Source of the DNA: Bacteroidota bacterium
GTDB taxonomy: Bacteria; Bacteroidota; Bacteroidia; Cytophagales; Cyclobacteriaceae
Direction of reading: 5' to 3'
DNA length: 64,000 bases
NCBI GenBank assembly: GCA_018266435.1
Contig: JAFEAL010000005.1
Span: 186,001-250,000, forward strand
Below, in pieces: positions 18,164 through 27,460 of the stretch. A model generated the notes under the pieces. It saw only the letters and a list, made by a program, of their open reading frames with translations. It was not told the DNA's origin and ran no database searches. A program made the translations under genes and the position numbers. Position 1 is the first letter of the stretch; the number at the start of each line of letters is the position of its first letter.

Positions 18164-19564
18164 ATGCTTGACCCTAAAAGCTTAACCCCTCGTCAAATCG
18201 TAGCTGAACTCGACAAGTACATTGTAGGCCAGCATGATGCCAAGCGAAATGTAGCCATTGCCCTGCGCAACCGCTGGCGAAGAATGAATGCTTCGCCCGA
18301 AATGCGCAATGAAATTATCCCCAACAACATCTTGATGATTGGTGCCACCGGAGTGGGAAAAACTGAAATTGCCCGCAGGCTAGCCAGAATTGCCGATGCT
18401 CCCTTCATAAAAGTGGAAGCTTCGAAATTTACTGAAGTAGGATACGTAGGCCGCGATGTGGAAAGCATGGTGCGCGATCTGGCCGAGCAATCGGTAAACC
18501 TGGTGAAGACACGCAAAAAAGAAGAAGTGAAAGAAAAAGCAGCACAAGCTGCGGAAGAAATTATTCTGGATGCCCTCATTCCGCCCATGCGAAAATCGGC
18601 AGGGTTTGCAGTACCCCAAAATGGTAACATTGAAAGTCAGGAAGAACCACAAGGTGATGTAGAATTAAACGAAAAAACACGAAATGTTTTTCGCGAAAAG
18701 ATAAAAAATAAAGAACTGGAAGATCGTAAAATTGAAATAGACATCAAACAAAACAATATGCCGGGTGTAGGCATGATCGGAGCCGGAGTAATGGATGAGG
18801 TGAGCATGATGAATTTGCAAGAAATGCTCAGCGGCATGATGCCTAAAAAAAATAAAAAAAGAAAACTGACCATTGCCGAAGCTCGGAAAATATTGATTGA
18901 AGAAGAGGCTGCTAAACTGATTGATATGGATGAGGTAAAAGAAGAGGCCATCAGCAAAGCCGAAGATGCCGGAATTATTTTTATTGATGAGATTGATAAG
19001 ATCGCTTCGGGAGGGAAGAAGGGCGGTGGCGGCCCTGATGTTAGCCGCGAAGGTGTGCAACGTGATTTGCTTCCGATTGTAGAGGGCAGCTCAGTAAATA
19101 CAAAATACGGAGTGGTGAACACTGATCATATTTTATTTATTGCAGCCGGAGCGTTTCATGTATCGAAGCCATCTGATCTGATTCCTGAATTACAAGGACG
19201 ATTCCCCATTCGCGTTGAGTTGAGCAGCCTGACGAAAGAGGATTTTATCCGAATTTTGAAAGAACCTAAAAACGCACTAACCAAACAATATCAGGCATTG
19301 TTTGAAGCTGAGGGCTTCACGATCAATTTCGATGACGAAGCGGTGAATGAAATTGCCCAGACCGCCTTTCACATCAATACTGAAGTGGAAAACATTGGAG
19401 CTCGAAGATTACACACCGTGATGAGCAAACTGCTCAACGAGTTTTTGTTTGATGTGCCTGATAAAATTTCAAAAGAAAATCCGATTCGCATTACCAGCAC
19501 CATGGTGAAGGAAAAGCTAAGCGAGTTGGTAAAGAACAAAGATTTAAGTGAGTATATTCTGTAG
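18164..19564 (+). CDS. hslU: HslU ATPase subunit of the HslUV protease
   Basis: A 466-residue AAA+ unfoldase that feeds substrates to the HslV peptidase. Walker A is G60-ATGVG-K66-T. The intermediate (I) domain covers about 110-245 and includes a Met/Lys-rich stretch. Walker B is IIFIDEIDK. The protein ends in LSEYIL, and the C-terminal tail is the part that activates HslV by insertion. That tail suggests a working partner, yet no hslV gene is within the window. It sits directly after lon. Confidence 0.95.
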   Translation: MLDPKSLTPRQIVAELDKYIVGQHDAKRNVAIALRNRWRRMNASPEMRNEIIPNNILMIGATGVGKTEIARRLARIADAPFIKVEASKFTEVGYVGRDVESMVRDLAEQSVNLVKTRKKEEVKEKAAQAAEEIILDALIPPMRKSAGFAVPQNGNIESQEEPQGDVELNEKTRNVFREKIKNKELEDRKIEIDIKQNNMPGVGMIGAGVMDEVSMMNLQEMLSGMMPKKNKKRKLTIAEARKILIEEEAAKLIDMDEVKEEAISKAEDAGIIFIDEIDKIASGGKKGGGGPDVSREGVQRDLLPIVEGSSVNTKYGVVNTDHILFIAAGAFHVSKPSDLIPELQGRFPIRVELSSLTKEDFIRILKEPKNALTKQYQALFEAEGFTINFDDEAVNEIAQTAFHINTEVENIGARRLHTVMSKLLNEFLFDVPDKISKENPIRITSTMVKEKLSELVKNKDLSEYIL

Positions 19565-19572
19565 GCTGCTTC

Positions 19573-20529
19573 TTACCAGTTCTTCAACCGAAGGCGGGCT
19601 ATCTTTTGAAAATATTCTACCGGTTTCAATTCTTGCTTAACTGCCAACAAGTATGCTTCTTTTGCTTTTGGTGCGTTGTGAAAATACTCTTCTTCAATTA
19701 ACCCGCGGAGGACATGACCGGGAATAGAATAATAAGCCGAATGTTGCTCTTCGAGCTGGGCAACAAGCGTAGTAGCATCAGTATACTTTTTGCAAGCAAT
19801 TAAGTTTTCCGCATACAACTCTGCAAATTTTATATTTTTTGGATAACTCTCTGCCAGGCTTTTACTGTAAGGCAGGGCTTCATCAGACTTTTTTTCGAGG
19901 TGAAGAAGAATATGGGCTAAATATATTTTTGCCTCTGTCTGAGTCATGGATTTTTTATCAGCACAACGCTTTAGAATTTTTAGGCCATCTTCCTTATTGC
20001 CTTTACGAAGAGGCGAAAGCGCCAGCCGATAAAACAAATTCTTTTGTTTATAGTATTCGATGTAATACAAATAAAGACCTTTCAAAAAAATAAACTCCGG
20101 TTGGGTATAATTCTTATCCATAGAAGTAACAACCAAAGGGTAAGCCTTCTGTGCATACTTCAGTGCCGACCAGGGTTCACCCAGTGAAGAATGATACTCG
20201 GCAAAGAAAAGATAAGTACATATTTGGTAGTAAATAACAGCGTGTGTAGGTGTTTTTTCTTTAGAAAGCTCGGCCAGGTTTTTAAGCAATGACTGTTGGT
20301 AGGTGTTACTGGCCGGGCTAAAGGCAACTGGGATTTCTTTCCAGCGCAAATAAAAAATTTCAAGCAGTTGTTTTAGCCTGGCATTTTTTTCCGGGAAAGT
20401 TTGCAGCTGACCACTGGATTTTTCAAAACGAAATCCATAAATGGAGTGAAGGGTCTTAAGTTCGGCAGACGTGTCGCTGGTCTGGGCTTTTACATTCTCA
20501 CTAAAAAAAGTAGTAGCAAATAAAAACAA
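19573..20529 (-). CDS. exported TPR-like protein of unknown function, start codon uncertain
   Basis: The open frame gives 318 residues from a TTG at 20529. After a hydrophobic stretch ending VKAQ, the rest is helical with TPR-like pairs, such as WSALKYAQKAYPLVV, EDGLKILKRCADKK and AKEAYLLAVKQEL. No catalytic motif is visible and I do not recognise the family. The TTG start gives a signal peptide without a basic n-region. In frame upstream the codons read T-V-L-K-A-F-F-I-L and then a TAA at 20554-20556 preceded by CTG, which looks like a normal signal peptide whose first two codons have been lost. It is convergent with hslU. Confidence 0.6.
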   Translation of the reverse strand: MFLFATTFFSENVKAQTSDTSAELKTLHSIYGFRFEKSSGQLQTFPEKNARLKQLLEIFYLRWKEIPVAFSPASNTYQQSLLKNLAELSKEKTPTHAVIYYQICTYLFFAEYHSSLGEPWSALKYAQKAYPLVVTSMDKNYTQPEFIFLKGLYLYYIEYYKQKNLFYRLALSPLRKGNKEDGLKILKRCADKKSMTQTEAKIYLAHILLHLEKKSDEALPYSKSLAESYPKNIKFAELYAENLIACKKYTDATTLVAQLEEQHSAYYSIPGHVLRGLIEEEYFHNAPKAKEAYLLAVKQELKPVEYFQKIARLRLKNW

Positions 20530-20654
20530 GATAAAAAAAGCTTTGAGAACAGTTTACAGCAAATTAGATTGATATTGAGTAACAATTATTTGTTGATTTA
20601 GTTGCTTTAAGTATCAGTTTTTTTGTACCATTGAAAAACCAAATTCAACTAACT

Positions 20655-21065
20655 ATGAAAAAAATTCTTTTTCTTATGCTCTTGTGCACGCTGGGGTTAG
20701 CCTACAATAGCAAGGCAACTTCTATTTACCGTGTAGATGACGCAGCAATTGAAACAACATTATCACTGGCCACACCTGTGGCACAGACGTTGGTGGATGC
20801 AGCACAGTTGCTCAACCCAATGTCAGTTCAGGCTTCTTCATCAGACAAAAATGTTTGGATTGCAGCAGTTTTGGACTTTTTTCTCGGGGGGTTTGCCATT
20901 CACCGCGTTTACCTGGGTACCAAGCCTATTATGATTTTGTGGTATGTCATTACAGTTGGAGGTATTTTTGGTATCGTTCCATTGATTGACCTTATTGTAC
21001 TGATTATTGATAATCAGGATATTAGTAAGTACGTGGGAAGCAATAAGTTTTTTATGTGGGGCTGA
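20655..21065 (+). CDS. TM2-domain protein with signal peptide
   Basis: A 136-residue protein. A signal peptide (MKKILFLMLLCTLGLAYNSKA) is followed by a short linker and a TM2 domain at about residues 75-130. That domain has two helices with the DFFLGGFAIHRVYLG turn and a D-x-I-x-L-I-I-D end. TM2 proteins are small membrane proteins of unclear role. I start at the ATG at 20655; the frame extends to a TTG at 20631, but that would put eight extra residues in front of the signal peptide. It faces the leftward caspase/YidD operon across a perfect palindrome (21088-21115). Confidence 0.8.
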   Translation: MKKILFLMLLCTLGLAYNSKATSIYRVDDAAIETTLSLATPVAQTLVDAAQLLNPMSVQASSSDKNVWIAAVLDFFLGGFAIHRVYLGTKPIMILWYVITVGGIFGIVPLIDLIVLIIDNQDISKYVGSNKFFMWG

Positions 21066-21087
21066 TCAGCTACCATTATTAATCCCA

Positions 21088-21115
21088 ATAAAGGAGATGC
21101 ATGCATCTCCTTTAT
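21088..21115. terminator. 28-bp perfect palindrome, bidirectional terminator
   Basis: ATAAAGGAGATGCA and its exact complement TGCATCTCCTTTAT stand back to back, with an A-rich run before and T-run after. The site lies between the convergent TM2 gene and the leftward operon, so it can end transcription from both sides. Its right edge enters the last codons of the gene at 21112. Confidence 0.75.
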
Positions 21116-21930
21116 TTTTTTATCGCTTTTGCGGCAACATTTTTTACTTCGCTGTTCAATTCAGTAATTCGTTCTTTATTTTTTTGCTCGGCCAGGTAGC
21201 GGGCATGCCTTGCCCCGCCATTGTTGAACATATAAAATAACCCCACCCCAGTATATGCTCCTGAGAAATAATATCCATGAATGAAACTTGCTACCGCAAA
21301 TGTAACGCAGCCGGCCTGAATGCCCAATGAGACTAACCCCTGGCCAACGTAGCCCGCATACATTTGACCTACCCCGGGAAGTAAATGTGACATGGATTCA
21401 GCCTTTTCAGGATTTTTTAATTTTCTGAATTTCCTGTTAGAATACGGATTCGGATTAGGCAGTTGATACCGGGTGACAAACTGATTAAATTTTTTTTCGG
21501 CATCAGAAATTTTTTGTTGTTGATTTAATGCCATGATTTCCAGAAGATCGATCATGGGTGAATTTAACTCAGGAAGATAATAATGCTGCTCTTGCACTTT
21601 GCTCAGACATAAATCATATTTGCCGGCCAAGTAGGCGTTCAAAGCAGATTCGTAATACAAGTTAAATTTGAGGCTGTCAGCACCTTGAAAAAAATCAGCC
21701 CGTTGTAGGGTGTTGTATGCTTCTTCGTACTGGCTTTGTGCTTTCAGGCAATAGGATTTTTTAAGAAGCACATCGTTGGGCAATGAATACCCCTGATACA
21801 AAAGGCGTTCGTATGCCACCCTGGCTTGCAGGTAATTTCCGGCTGCCAAGAGACTGTCTGCTAATTTCGTTTGTGCATCAATGAAAAAAGGTGCGCAAAG
21901 GAATGTGCATATCAAATAATATTTGATCAT
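21112..21930 (-). CDS. exported TPR protein with C-terminal PGxGQxYAG membrane domain (copy B)
   Basis: A 272-residue protein. A signal peptide (MIKYYLICTFLCAPFFIDAQ) is followed by TPR-like helices at about residues 20-170. A C-terminal membrane part begins LLPGVGQMYAGYVGQG near residue 184 and has two or three hydrophobic helices. A Lys-rich tail ends the protein. The same PG.G..YAG...GQG signature occurs in the gene just upstream, so the two are related; it resembles DUF5683/TM2-like domains. It is the last gene of a five-gene leftward cluster and overlaps the previous gene by 53 bp in another frame. No function is known to me. Confidence 0.75.
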   Translation of the reverse strand: MIKYYLICTFLCAPFFIDAQTKLADSLLAAGNYLQARVAYERLLYQGYSLPNDVLLKKSYCLKAQSQYEEAYNTLQRADFFQGADSLKFNLYYESALNAYLAGKYDLCLSKVQEQHYYLPELNSPMIDLLEIMALNQQQKISDAEKKFNQFVTRYQLPNPNPYSNRKFRKLKNPEKAESMSHLLPGVGQMYAGYVGQGLVSLGIQAGCVTFAVASFIHGYYFSGAYTGVGLFYMFNNGGARHARYLAEQKNKERITELNSEVKNVAAKAIKK

Positions 21931-22738
21931 TAATAGTTTCGTTGAGTTGATCTCTTCGTAGTTTTACTGAAAAGGCACTGCCCCAAATTGTACCAATATA
22001 CAACGAAGTAAACAGCGTGCCATAGGCAATGAACCGAACACTGGAGGGGCCATCTTTATGATAACCTTCCCAGGCCTGCAGCCCGAGTACGGCAGAGATA
22101 AGAAGAGTGTACACCCCCTGGCCCTTGTTGCCGGCATAAAATTTTCCTGCGCCCGGAACGATGGCCGAGAGGGCAGCCGCAACAAAAGGAGATTTTTTAG
22201 GTTGACTCAATATTTTTTTCTGTTGTTCCCTCAGATCTTTTTCCTGTAAGTCAGTGACAAAATTGGTTGGTGTTAGAAAATGTTGCAACGAATCAAATTT
22301 TTTGAAATCACGCTGAAGAAGAGAAAGACCAGCCAATTCTAAAAAGCGAAGCTGTCGCTCGGTACTGTCTATCGGAACATACCGAATCATTTTTTGTTTA
22401 GCCTCTGAGTACGATTTGAGGTAGGCACGATTAAAAGAACTAAAAAAAATAGCTTCCGAACTGAGGCGGTGTGAAACAACAGACACTGAGTCAAAATGGT
22501 TGTTCGAGCGAAGCAAATCTTTTTGATTGTAATAAATATTTCCCAGAAAAATATGAATGCTGTCGCGCTGAATCAAACTCAACTTTGGGTTTTGTTGCAG
22601 GGTATTCAAAACAAAGATGGCTTCTTCATAATTTTTTTTCACTACAAGATGCTGGGCAAACCGCAGTTCATCAGAAAGGGCCTGACCGTTGAGGTTATGA
22701 AACAAAAAAATGAAAAACAGAAAGGAATAACTGCGCAT
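21878..22738 (-). CDS. exported TPR protein with C-terminal PGAGKFYAG membrane domain (copy A)
   Basis: A 286-residue protein. A signal peptide ending LNGQ is followed by helical TPR-like repeats at about residues 20-180. A membrane part begins SAIVPGAGKFYAGNKGQG near residue 191 and has two or three hydrophobic helices. It has the same layout as the next gene, so the pair probably arose by duplication or works together. I use the ATG at 22738, whose A is shared with the stop codon of the YidD-like gene (TGATG); the frame can be read from a TTG one codon earlier. The function is unknown. Confidence 0.75.
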   Translation of the reverse strand: MRSYSFLFFIFLFHNLNGQALSDELRFAQHLVVKKNYEEAIFVLNTLQQNPKLSLIQRDSIHIFLGNIYYNQKDLLRSNNHFDSVSVVSHRLSSEAIFFSSFNRAYLKSYSEAKQKMIRYVPIDSTERQLRFLELAGLSLLQRDFKKFDSLQHFLTPTNFVTDLQEKDLREQQKKILSQPKKSPFVAAALSAIVPGAGKFYAGNKGQGVYTLLISAVLGLQAWEGYHKDGPSSVRFIAYGTLFTSLYIGTIWGSAFSVKLRRDQLNETINDQILFDMHIPLRTFFH

Positions 22739-23151
22739 CAATGAAACCGGAAATTCTCAGGGCGTTCGATAATCTTACCTTGCTCAGTCAGGCGAATGGG
22801 AAACGTTTCCAGTGGGCTGATAACATTGCACCGGCTGATCCGATCAAAGGTCAAGAAATATCCTTTTACCAACCCGTATTCAGTTACCATGGCTTTGCTA
22901 AAGCGTGAACAGGTTAAGTCAAAAGCACAATTGGTAGCCAGCTGCTCGCTAATTGCCAATTGGTATAACTTGATTGCCAGCATGTACCCTTTCGTTAGAG
23001 GGTTGTGAGTTTTATTTTTTGTACTGGTAATTTTTTTGTACGAAATATTTTTTTGTTCTAATAAAACCAGGTCGTGATTAACGGATTGAGCCGATGCGGA
23101 ATAGTACAGCCCACCAGTAGTAATAAGCAAACAAAGATGAAGTTTTTTCAT
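22738..23151 (-). CDS. YidD-like protein with a signal peptide
   Basis: A 137-residue protein whose middle (about residues 55-112) matches the YidD family: LAIKLYQLAIS, then C75 and C81 in the CAFDLTCSRF segment, then a KGYFLTFDRISRC end with C108. Canonical YidD is a short protein of about 70-90 residues on the inner face of the membrane that helps YidC insert proteins. This one instead starts with a clear signal peptide (MKKLHLCLLITTGGLYYSASA) plus a linker, so the YidD part should lie outside the inner membrane. Its start overlaps the LolA-like stop by 4 bp (ATGA) and its stop overlaps the next ATG by 1 bp. Confidence 0.75.
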   Translation of the reverse strand: MKKLHLCLLITTGGLYYSASAQSVNHDLVLLEQKNISYKKITSTKNKTHNPLTKGYMLAIKLYQLAISEQLATNCAFDLTCSRFSKAMVTEYGLVKGYFLTFDRISRCNVISPLETFPIRLTEQGKIIERPENFRFH

Positions 23152-23846
23152 TCAATGACTTTGGCGTTAGCGGGGATCTTGAACGTTAAAAAATGATCAT
23201 CCACCTCTTTATCTGTTTTGAAGTTGGAATACATTGTTTTTGATACGATCGAATCCTTTGCATTGATCAAACTAATTTGTGTAACTGAAGTGGGGAACTT
23301 CAACCCTGCCACCCACTCGTAGTTATAAAAAAATACTTTATTGATGGCTTTGCCTTTTTTGTTAAAGTACCCGAGAAATACAGGATTATTTTTGTCATGC
23401 GCTACCTCTACTTTCGAAATATCTTTAGCCAACTGCATGGGTGGATGCCACACGGTAATGCGCAGGCCATCCTGAAATTTTGTTTCCTTCAACGCAAATC
23501 CCATTTTTGACAATCCTAAATCTCCCCGGTTGTTTTCAAGAAAATAAAAAAGCTGATTTGTTTCTGAACTGAGTAAATAGTTTTGTTTTTGAGCTACTGT
23601 ATTGTTGACAAAATCATATACCGTAAACTCACCTTTGGTGTTATTCAGAATTAATATTTCGGCCGGCACCGTGTAATGACTGGCCATTTTACCTTCAGAG
23701 GTGTAGTAGATAGACGCCTTTATGGTGCTCATTTTTCCGTTTCGTGCCGATCGTGTCTGCATTTCCATCGAAACTTTCTGATAGACAAATTGATTTAAAA
23801 AAAACACTAAACTGAAAAAAAGAAGAGAAAATTGAGGGGCCAACAA
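23148..23846 (-). CDS. LolA-like outer-membrane lipoprotein carrier-type protein
   Basis: A 232-residue protein with an N-terminal hydrophobic segment and then a run of beta strands (SIYYTSEGKMA, EILILNN, FTVYDFVNN, RITVWHPPM). These resemble the open beta-barrel of LolA/LolB and the outer-membrane lipoprotein-sorting proteins. Such proteins carry lipids or lipoproteins across the periplasm. The match is by fold pattern, not by a diagnostic motif. The start is unsure: the frame opens at tandem TTG codons (23846, 23843) with no in-frame ATG. It follows the caspase gene by 26 bp and overlaps the YidD-like gene by 4 bp. Confidence 0.6.
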   Translation of the reverse strand: MLAPQFSLLFFSLVFFLNQFVYQKVSMEMQTRSARNGKMSTIKASIYYTSEGKMASHYTVPAEILILNNTKGEFTVYDFVNNTVAQKQNYLLSSETNQLFYFLENNRGDLGLSKMGFALKETKFQDGLRITVWHPPMQLAKDISKVEVAHDKNNPVFLGYFNKKGKAINKVFFYNYEWVAGLKFPTSVTQISLINAKDSIVSKTMYSNFKTDKEVDDHFLTFKIPANAKVIE

Positions 23847-23872
23847 GGTGCTAATGTTTTTTTATATAAAAA

Positions 23873-25285
23873 TTAATCTTTAAGGCAACGAACAGAATAG
23901 CCTAACATTTTATCACTGAAACTTCGCGACACAACTCCGTTTTTGTATGTCACGCTTCTGCTCCAGGCGCTGATGGGGTTAGGTTCGGTTGAACTCCACC
24001 AATAGCTGTTTGCACCGGAATAAAAAAAGTAACCGGATGCATTTCTAAACCCCGATGGAAGCCCGGTAAAGTTAGACGTGTTGGTGCCATTGCCATTTTC
24101 TTTCCAGTCTGTTGTAGCTTTAATCTGGTTGGCATCATTGCCCAGTTGAGTGATCATTTCAGTCCACTCTTTGTCAGAAGGTACATGCCAACCAGACGGG
24201 CAAAGTTTTCGTGGATCAGACACGGCATACCAGTTATAAAGCTTGCCGTATTTTTCACCGTTAGACGGATCATTTTCATAATAACTCCAGGCGGGCTGTT
24301 GTTTTTTTCCTGCTTTTGCCCAAACGTCAATGTCTTTGGCTTCCGGTATGGCCGAGCCATCGGCAAAATGATCGGTATCAAGATTTTTTACTGCCCAGGT
24401 TTGCTTGCCAATGAAGGCTTCATTTTCTGAGGACGAAACAACAGTTGTTGGTTTGGGGGTATTCTCAGGTGTGGTTTTGGTGGTTACCGGGGCTTGTGGT
24501 TTTATGGGTGTAGTGGTGGTAGCTGTGGCTTGCTGCTGGTTAAAATAAAAATCTCCTCCAATGGAATTGTCTTCTACAGAGGGCAATTGCTTTTCACCCG
24601 ATTGCTTGTAAACTTCTTGCTTTACCTTTTTGAAAACATCAGTGATGTTGAGATTAGGCTCGTTGATGACCTTTAAAAGGTTGGAGGTAAACAACCCATT
24701 TTTGCCTACTCCATCCGATGCGGTTTTGCCGGGCTGTGTGGCAAAAACAATGATGGCGCCCTGAGGCGCATTCATGCGGCTTAATCCTTGTTCTCCACTG
24801 TCGCGGGTAAAGGTTGGGAGCGACCGGCAGGCATCGAGTAGCAAAATGTTTAACGATCGGCTTGCTGATTTAAGCACGGCCATCACCGTATTCATCCGCA
24901 CACAGTAGTCTTCTAAATCACCGGGATTTTGTAAGGTAGCCGTGGTGGGGATGATGTAATTTTCGCCTTCGTATTGCATGCCGTGGCCGGCATAAAAAAT
25001 GATACCCACGGCACCATCCTGATCGCGCATGGAGTTGAAGTAGCGGTTGATGGCATCTTTGATTTCTCGTTTTGTTTTAGGATCGTAGAGCGATTCAACC
25101 TGAAAACCCTTGGCCTTTAATGTGGCACTCATATCACGGGCATCGGCCAGTGAATGTCGAAGAGCCGGCAAAGCAGTATAACTCTGTGCCCCGATAATCA
25201 GTGCTACTTTTTTTTGCTTACTGCTTTGCGCCAACCCGAGGGTAGCAGTCAAGAAGAAAAAGAACAGAATAAAATTCTTTTTCAT
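23873..25285 (-). CDS. secreted caspase-family peptidase with C-terminal FISUMP domain
   Basis: A 470-residue protein. A signal peptide (ends TLGLAQ) is followed by a caspase p20 (C14) domain at about residues 24-235 with the His-Cys dyad H101 (in FYAGHG) and C153 (in LLLDACRS). A Pro/Thr-rich linker covers about 255-290. The C-terminal FISUMP domain (Fibrobacter succinogenes major paralogous type, about 295-470) includes the KLYNWYAVSD and LCPSGWHVPSDKEW motifs. Caspase-clan enzymes of bacteria usually cut after Arg or Lys; the FISUMP part suggests surface binding. The target is unknown. It heads the leftward cluster ending at 21112. Confidence 0.9.
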   Translation of the reverse strand: MKKNFILFFFFLTATLGLAQSSKQKKVALIIGAQSYTALPALRHSLADARDMSATLKAKGFQVESLYDPKTKREIKDAINRYFNSMRDQDGAVGIIFYAGHGMQYEGENYIIPTTATLQNPGDLEDYCVRMNTVMAVLKSASRSLNILLLDACRSLPTFTRDSGEQGLSRMNAPQGAIIVFATQPGKTASDGVGKNGLFTSNLLKVINEPNLNITDVFKKVKQEVYKQSGEKQLPSVEDNSIGGDFYFNQQQATATTTTPIKPQAPVTTKTTPENTPKPTTVVSSSENEAFIGKQTWAVKNLDTDHFADGSAIPEAKDIDVWAKAGKKQQPAWSYYENDPSNGEKYGKLYNWYAVSDPRKLCPSGWHVPSDKEWTEMITQLGNDANQIKATTDWKENGNGTNTSNFTGLPSGFRNASGYFFYSGANSYWWSSTEPNPISAWSRSVTYKNGVVSRSFSDKMLGYSVRCLKD

Positions 25286-25418
25286 GTGTTTATAATTTTT
25301 ATGTAAGGGTCACACGGAATGGCCAAGATAATATGGTCGTTTGGCGTAAGCCAATACGTGCCATTTCACAACCATACTTTGAAGCAATTTAAGAAAAAAT
25401 GCTTACGTAAAAAAGAAG

Positions 25419-25661
25419 CTAAACGACCCCGTCTGCCAAGACGATCACCTTGTTTTTCAATACTTCCACCACGCCACCGGTAATGGCTACTTGCTGGGTG
25501 GCTTCTTTTGATTTATAAACTACCGCCCCGTCTTTCAGTAGCGACACAAGCGGGGCATGGTTATCCAACACCTGAAAAGAACCGTCTGCTCCGGGAAAGG
25601 TGGCAGAAAACACTTCTCCTTCAAAAATTTTCTTCTCCGGTGTGATTATTTCTAAATGCAT
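25419..25661 (-). CDS. atpC: F1-ATPase epsilon subunit
   Basis: An 80-residue protein covering only the N-terminal beta-sandwich of epsilon. It has MHLEIITPEKKIFEGEVFS, then FPGADGSFQVLDNHAPLVSLL, and ends with a KNKVIVLADG strand. The C-terminal helical hairpin found in the long form is absent, a short form that I believe is common in Bacteroidota. I start at the ATG at 25661; a frame from 25682 would add seven residues that do not belong to the fold. It is cotranscribed behind atpD. Confidence 0.92.
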   Translation of the reverse strand: MHLEIITPEKKIFEGEVFSATFPGADGSFQVLDNHAPLVSLLKDGAVVYKSKEATQQVAITGGVVEVLKNKVIVLADGVV

Positions 25662-25680
25662 GTTGATTCGGTGATGTGAC

Positions 25681-25726
25681 AATTCGGTGATTTGTCAATT
25701 CATCATCATTAACAAATCACTGAATT
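25681..25726. repeat. intergenic hairpin of the AATTC-GGTGATTTGT repeat, between atpD and atpC
   Basis: AATTCGGTGATTTGT (25681-25695) can pair with ACAAATCACTGAATT (25712-25726), with one G-T wobble. A second direct copy of ATTCGGTGAT starts at 25665. The repeat words AACAAATCA and GAATTA also occur in the tandem repeat in front of rseP (30137-30184). The hairpin may adjust the ratio of beta to epsilon transcript, or be a small dispersed repeat. Confidence 0.5.
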
Positions 25727-25737
25727 ATCGAATTATA

Positions 25738-27294
<1,557 letters not shown>

Positions 27295-27323
27295 TCATTA
27301 AACGGGTTTAAAAAATCCGATCG

Positions 27324-27354
27324 CAAAAGTATGTTTTTCATGGGTTTATGCAAA
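27324..27354 (-). promoter_or_regulatory. Bacteroidota-type promoter of atpDC
   Basis: On the minus strand a TTTG -33 box (27351-27354) is followed after 19 bp by TACTTTTG (27324-27331), an exact match to TAnnTTTG. It lies 78 bp before the atpD ATG, leaving an untranslated leader of roughly 70 bases. Confidence 0.65.
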
Positions 27355-27460
27355 CCCGAACCGCAAAGTATTTAACTGATTTTTAACAGAGAGATAGCGG
27401 CCGCGATCCGGTATAACTAGATTCGTTTTCAAAACCACAAATCTGTGGCATATTTGCACC

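Noticed and set aside
18637-19122. A 161-codon minus-strand frame inside hslU
   Set aside because: It is a shadow of the hslU I-domain codons; no motif is seen and hslU is intact.
20631-20654. TTG at 20631 as the start of the TM2 protein
   Set aside because: It would place eight extra residues before a perfect signal peptide starting at the ATG at 20655.
27436-27449. CCACAAATCTGTGG inverted repeat upstream of the GH3 gene as an operator
   Set aside because: The arms are only 5 bp, no regulator gene is adjacent and no second copy is seen nearby, so it is too weak to call.
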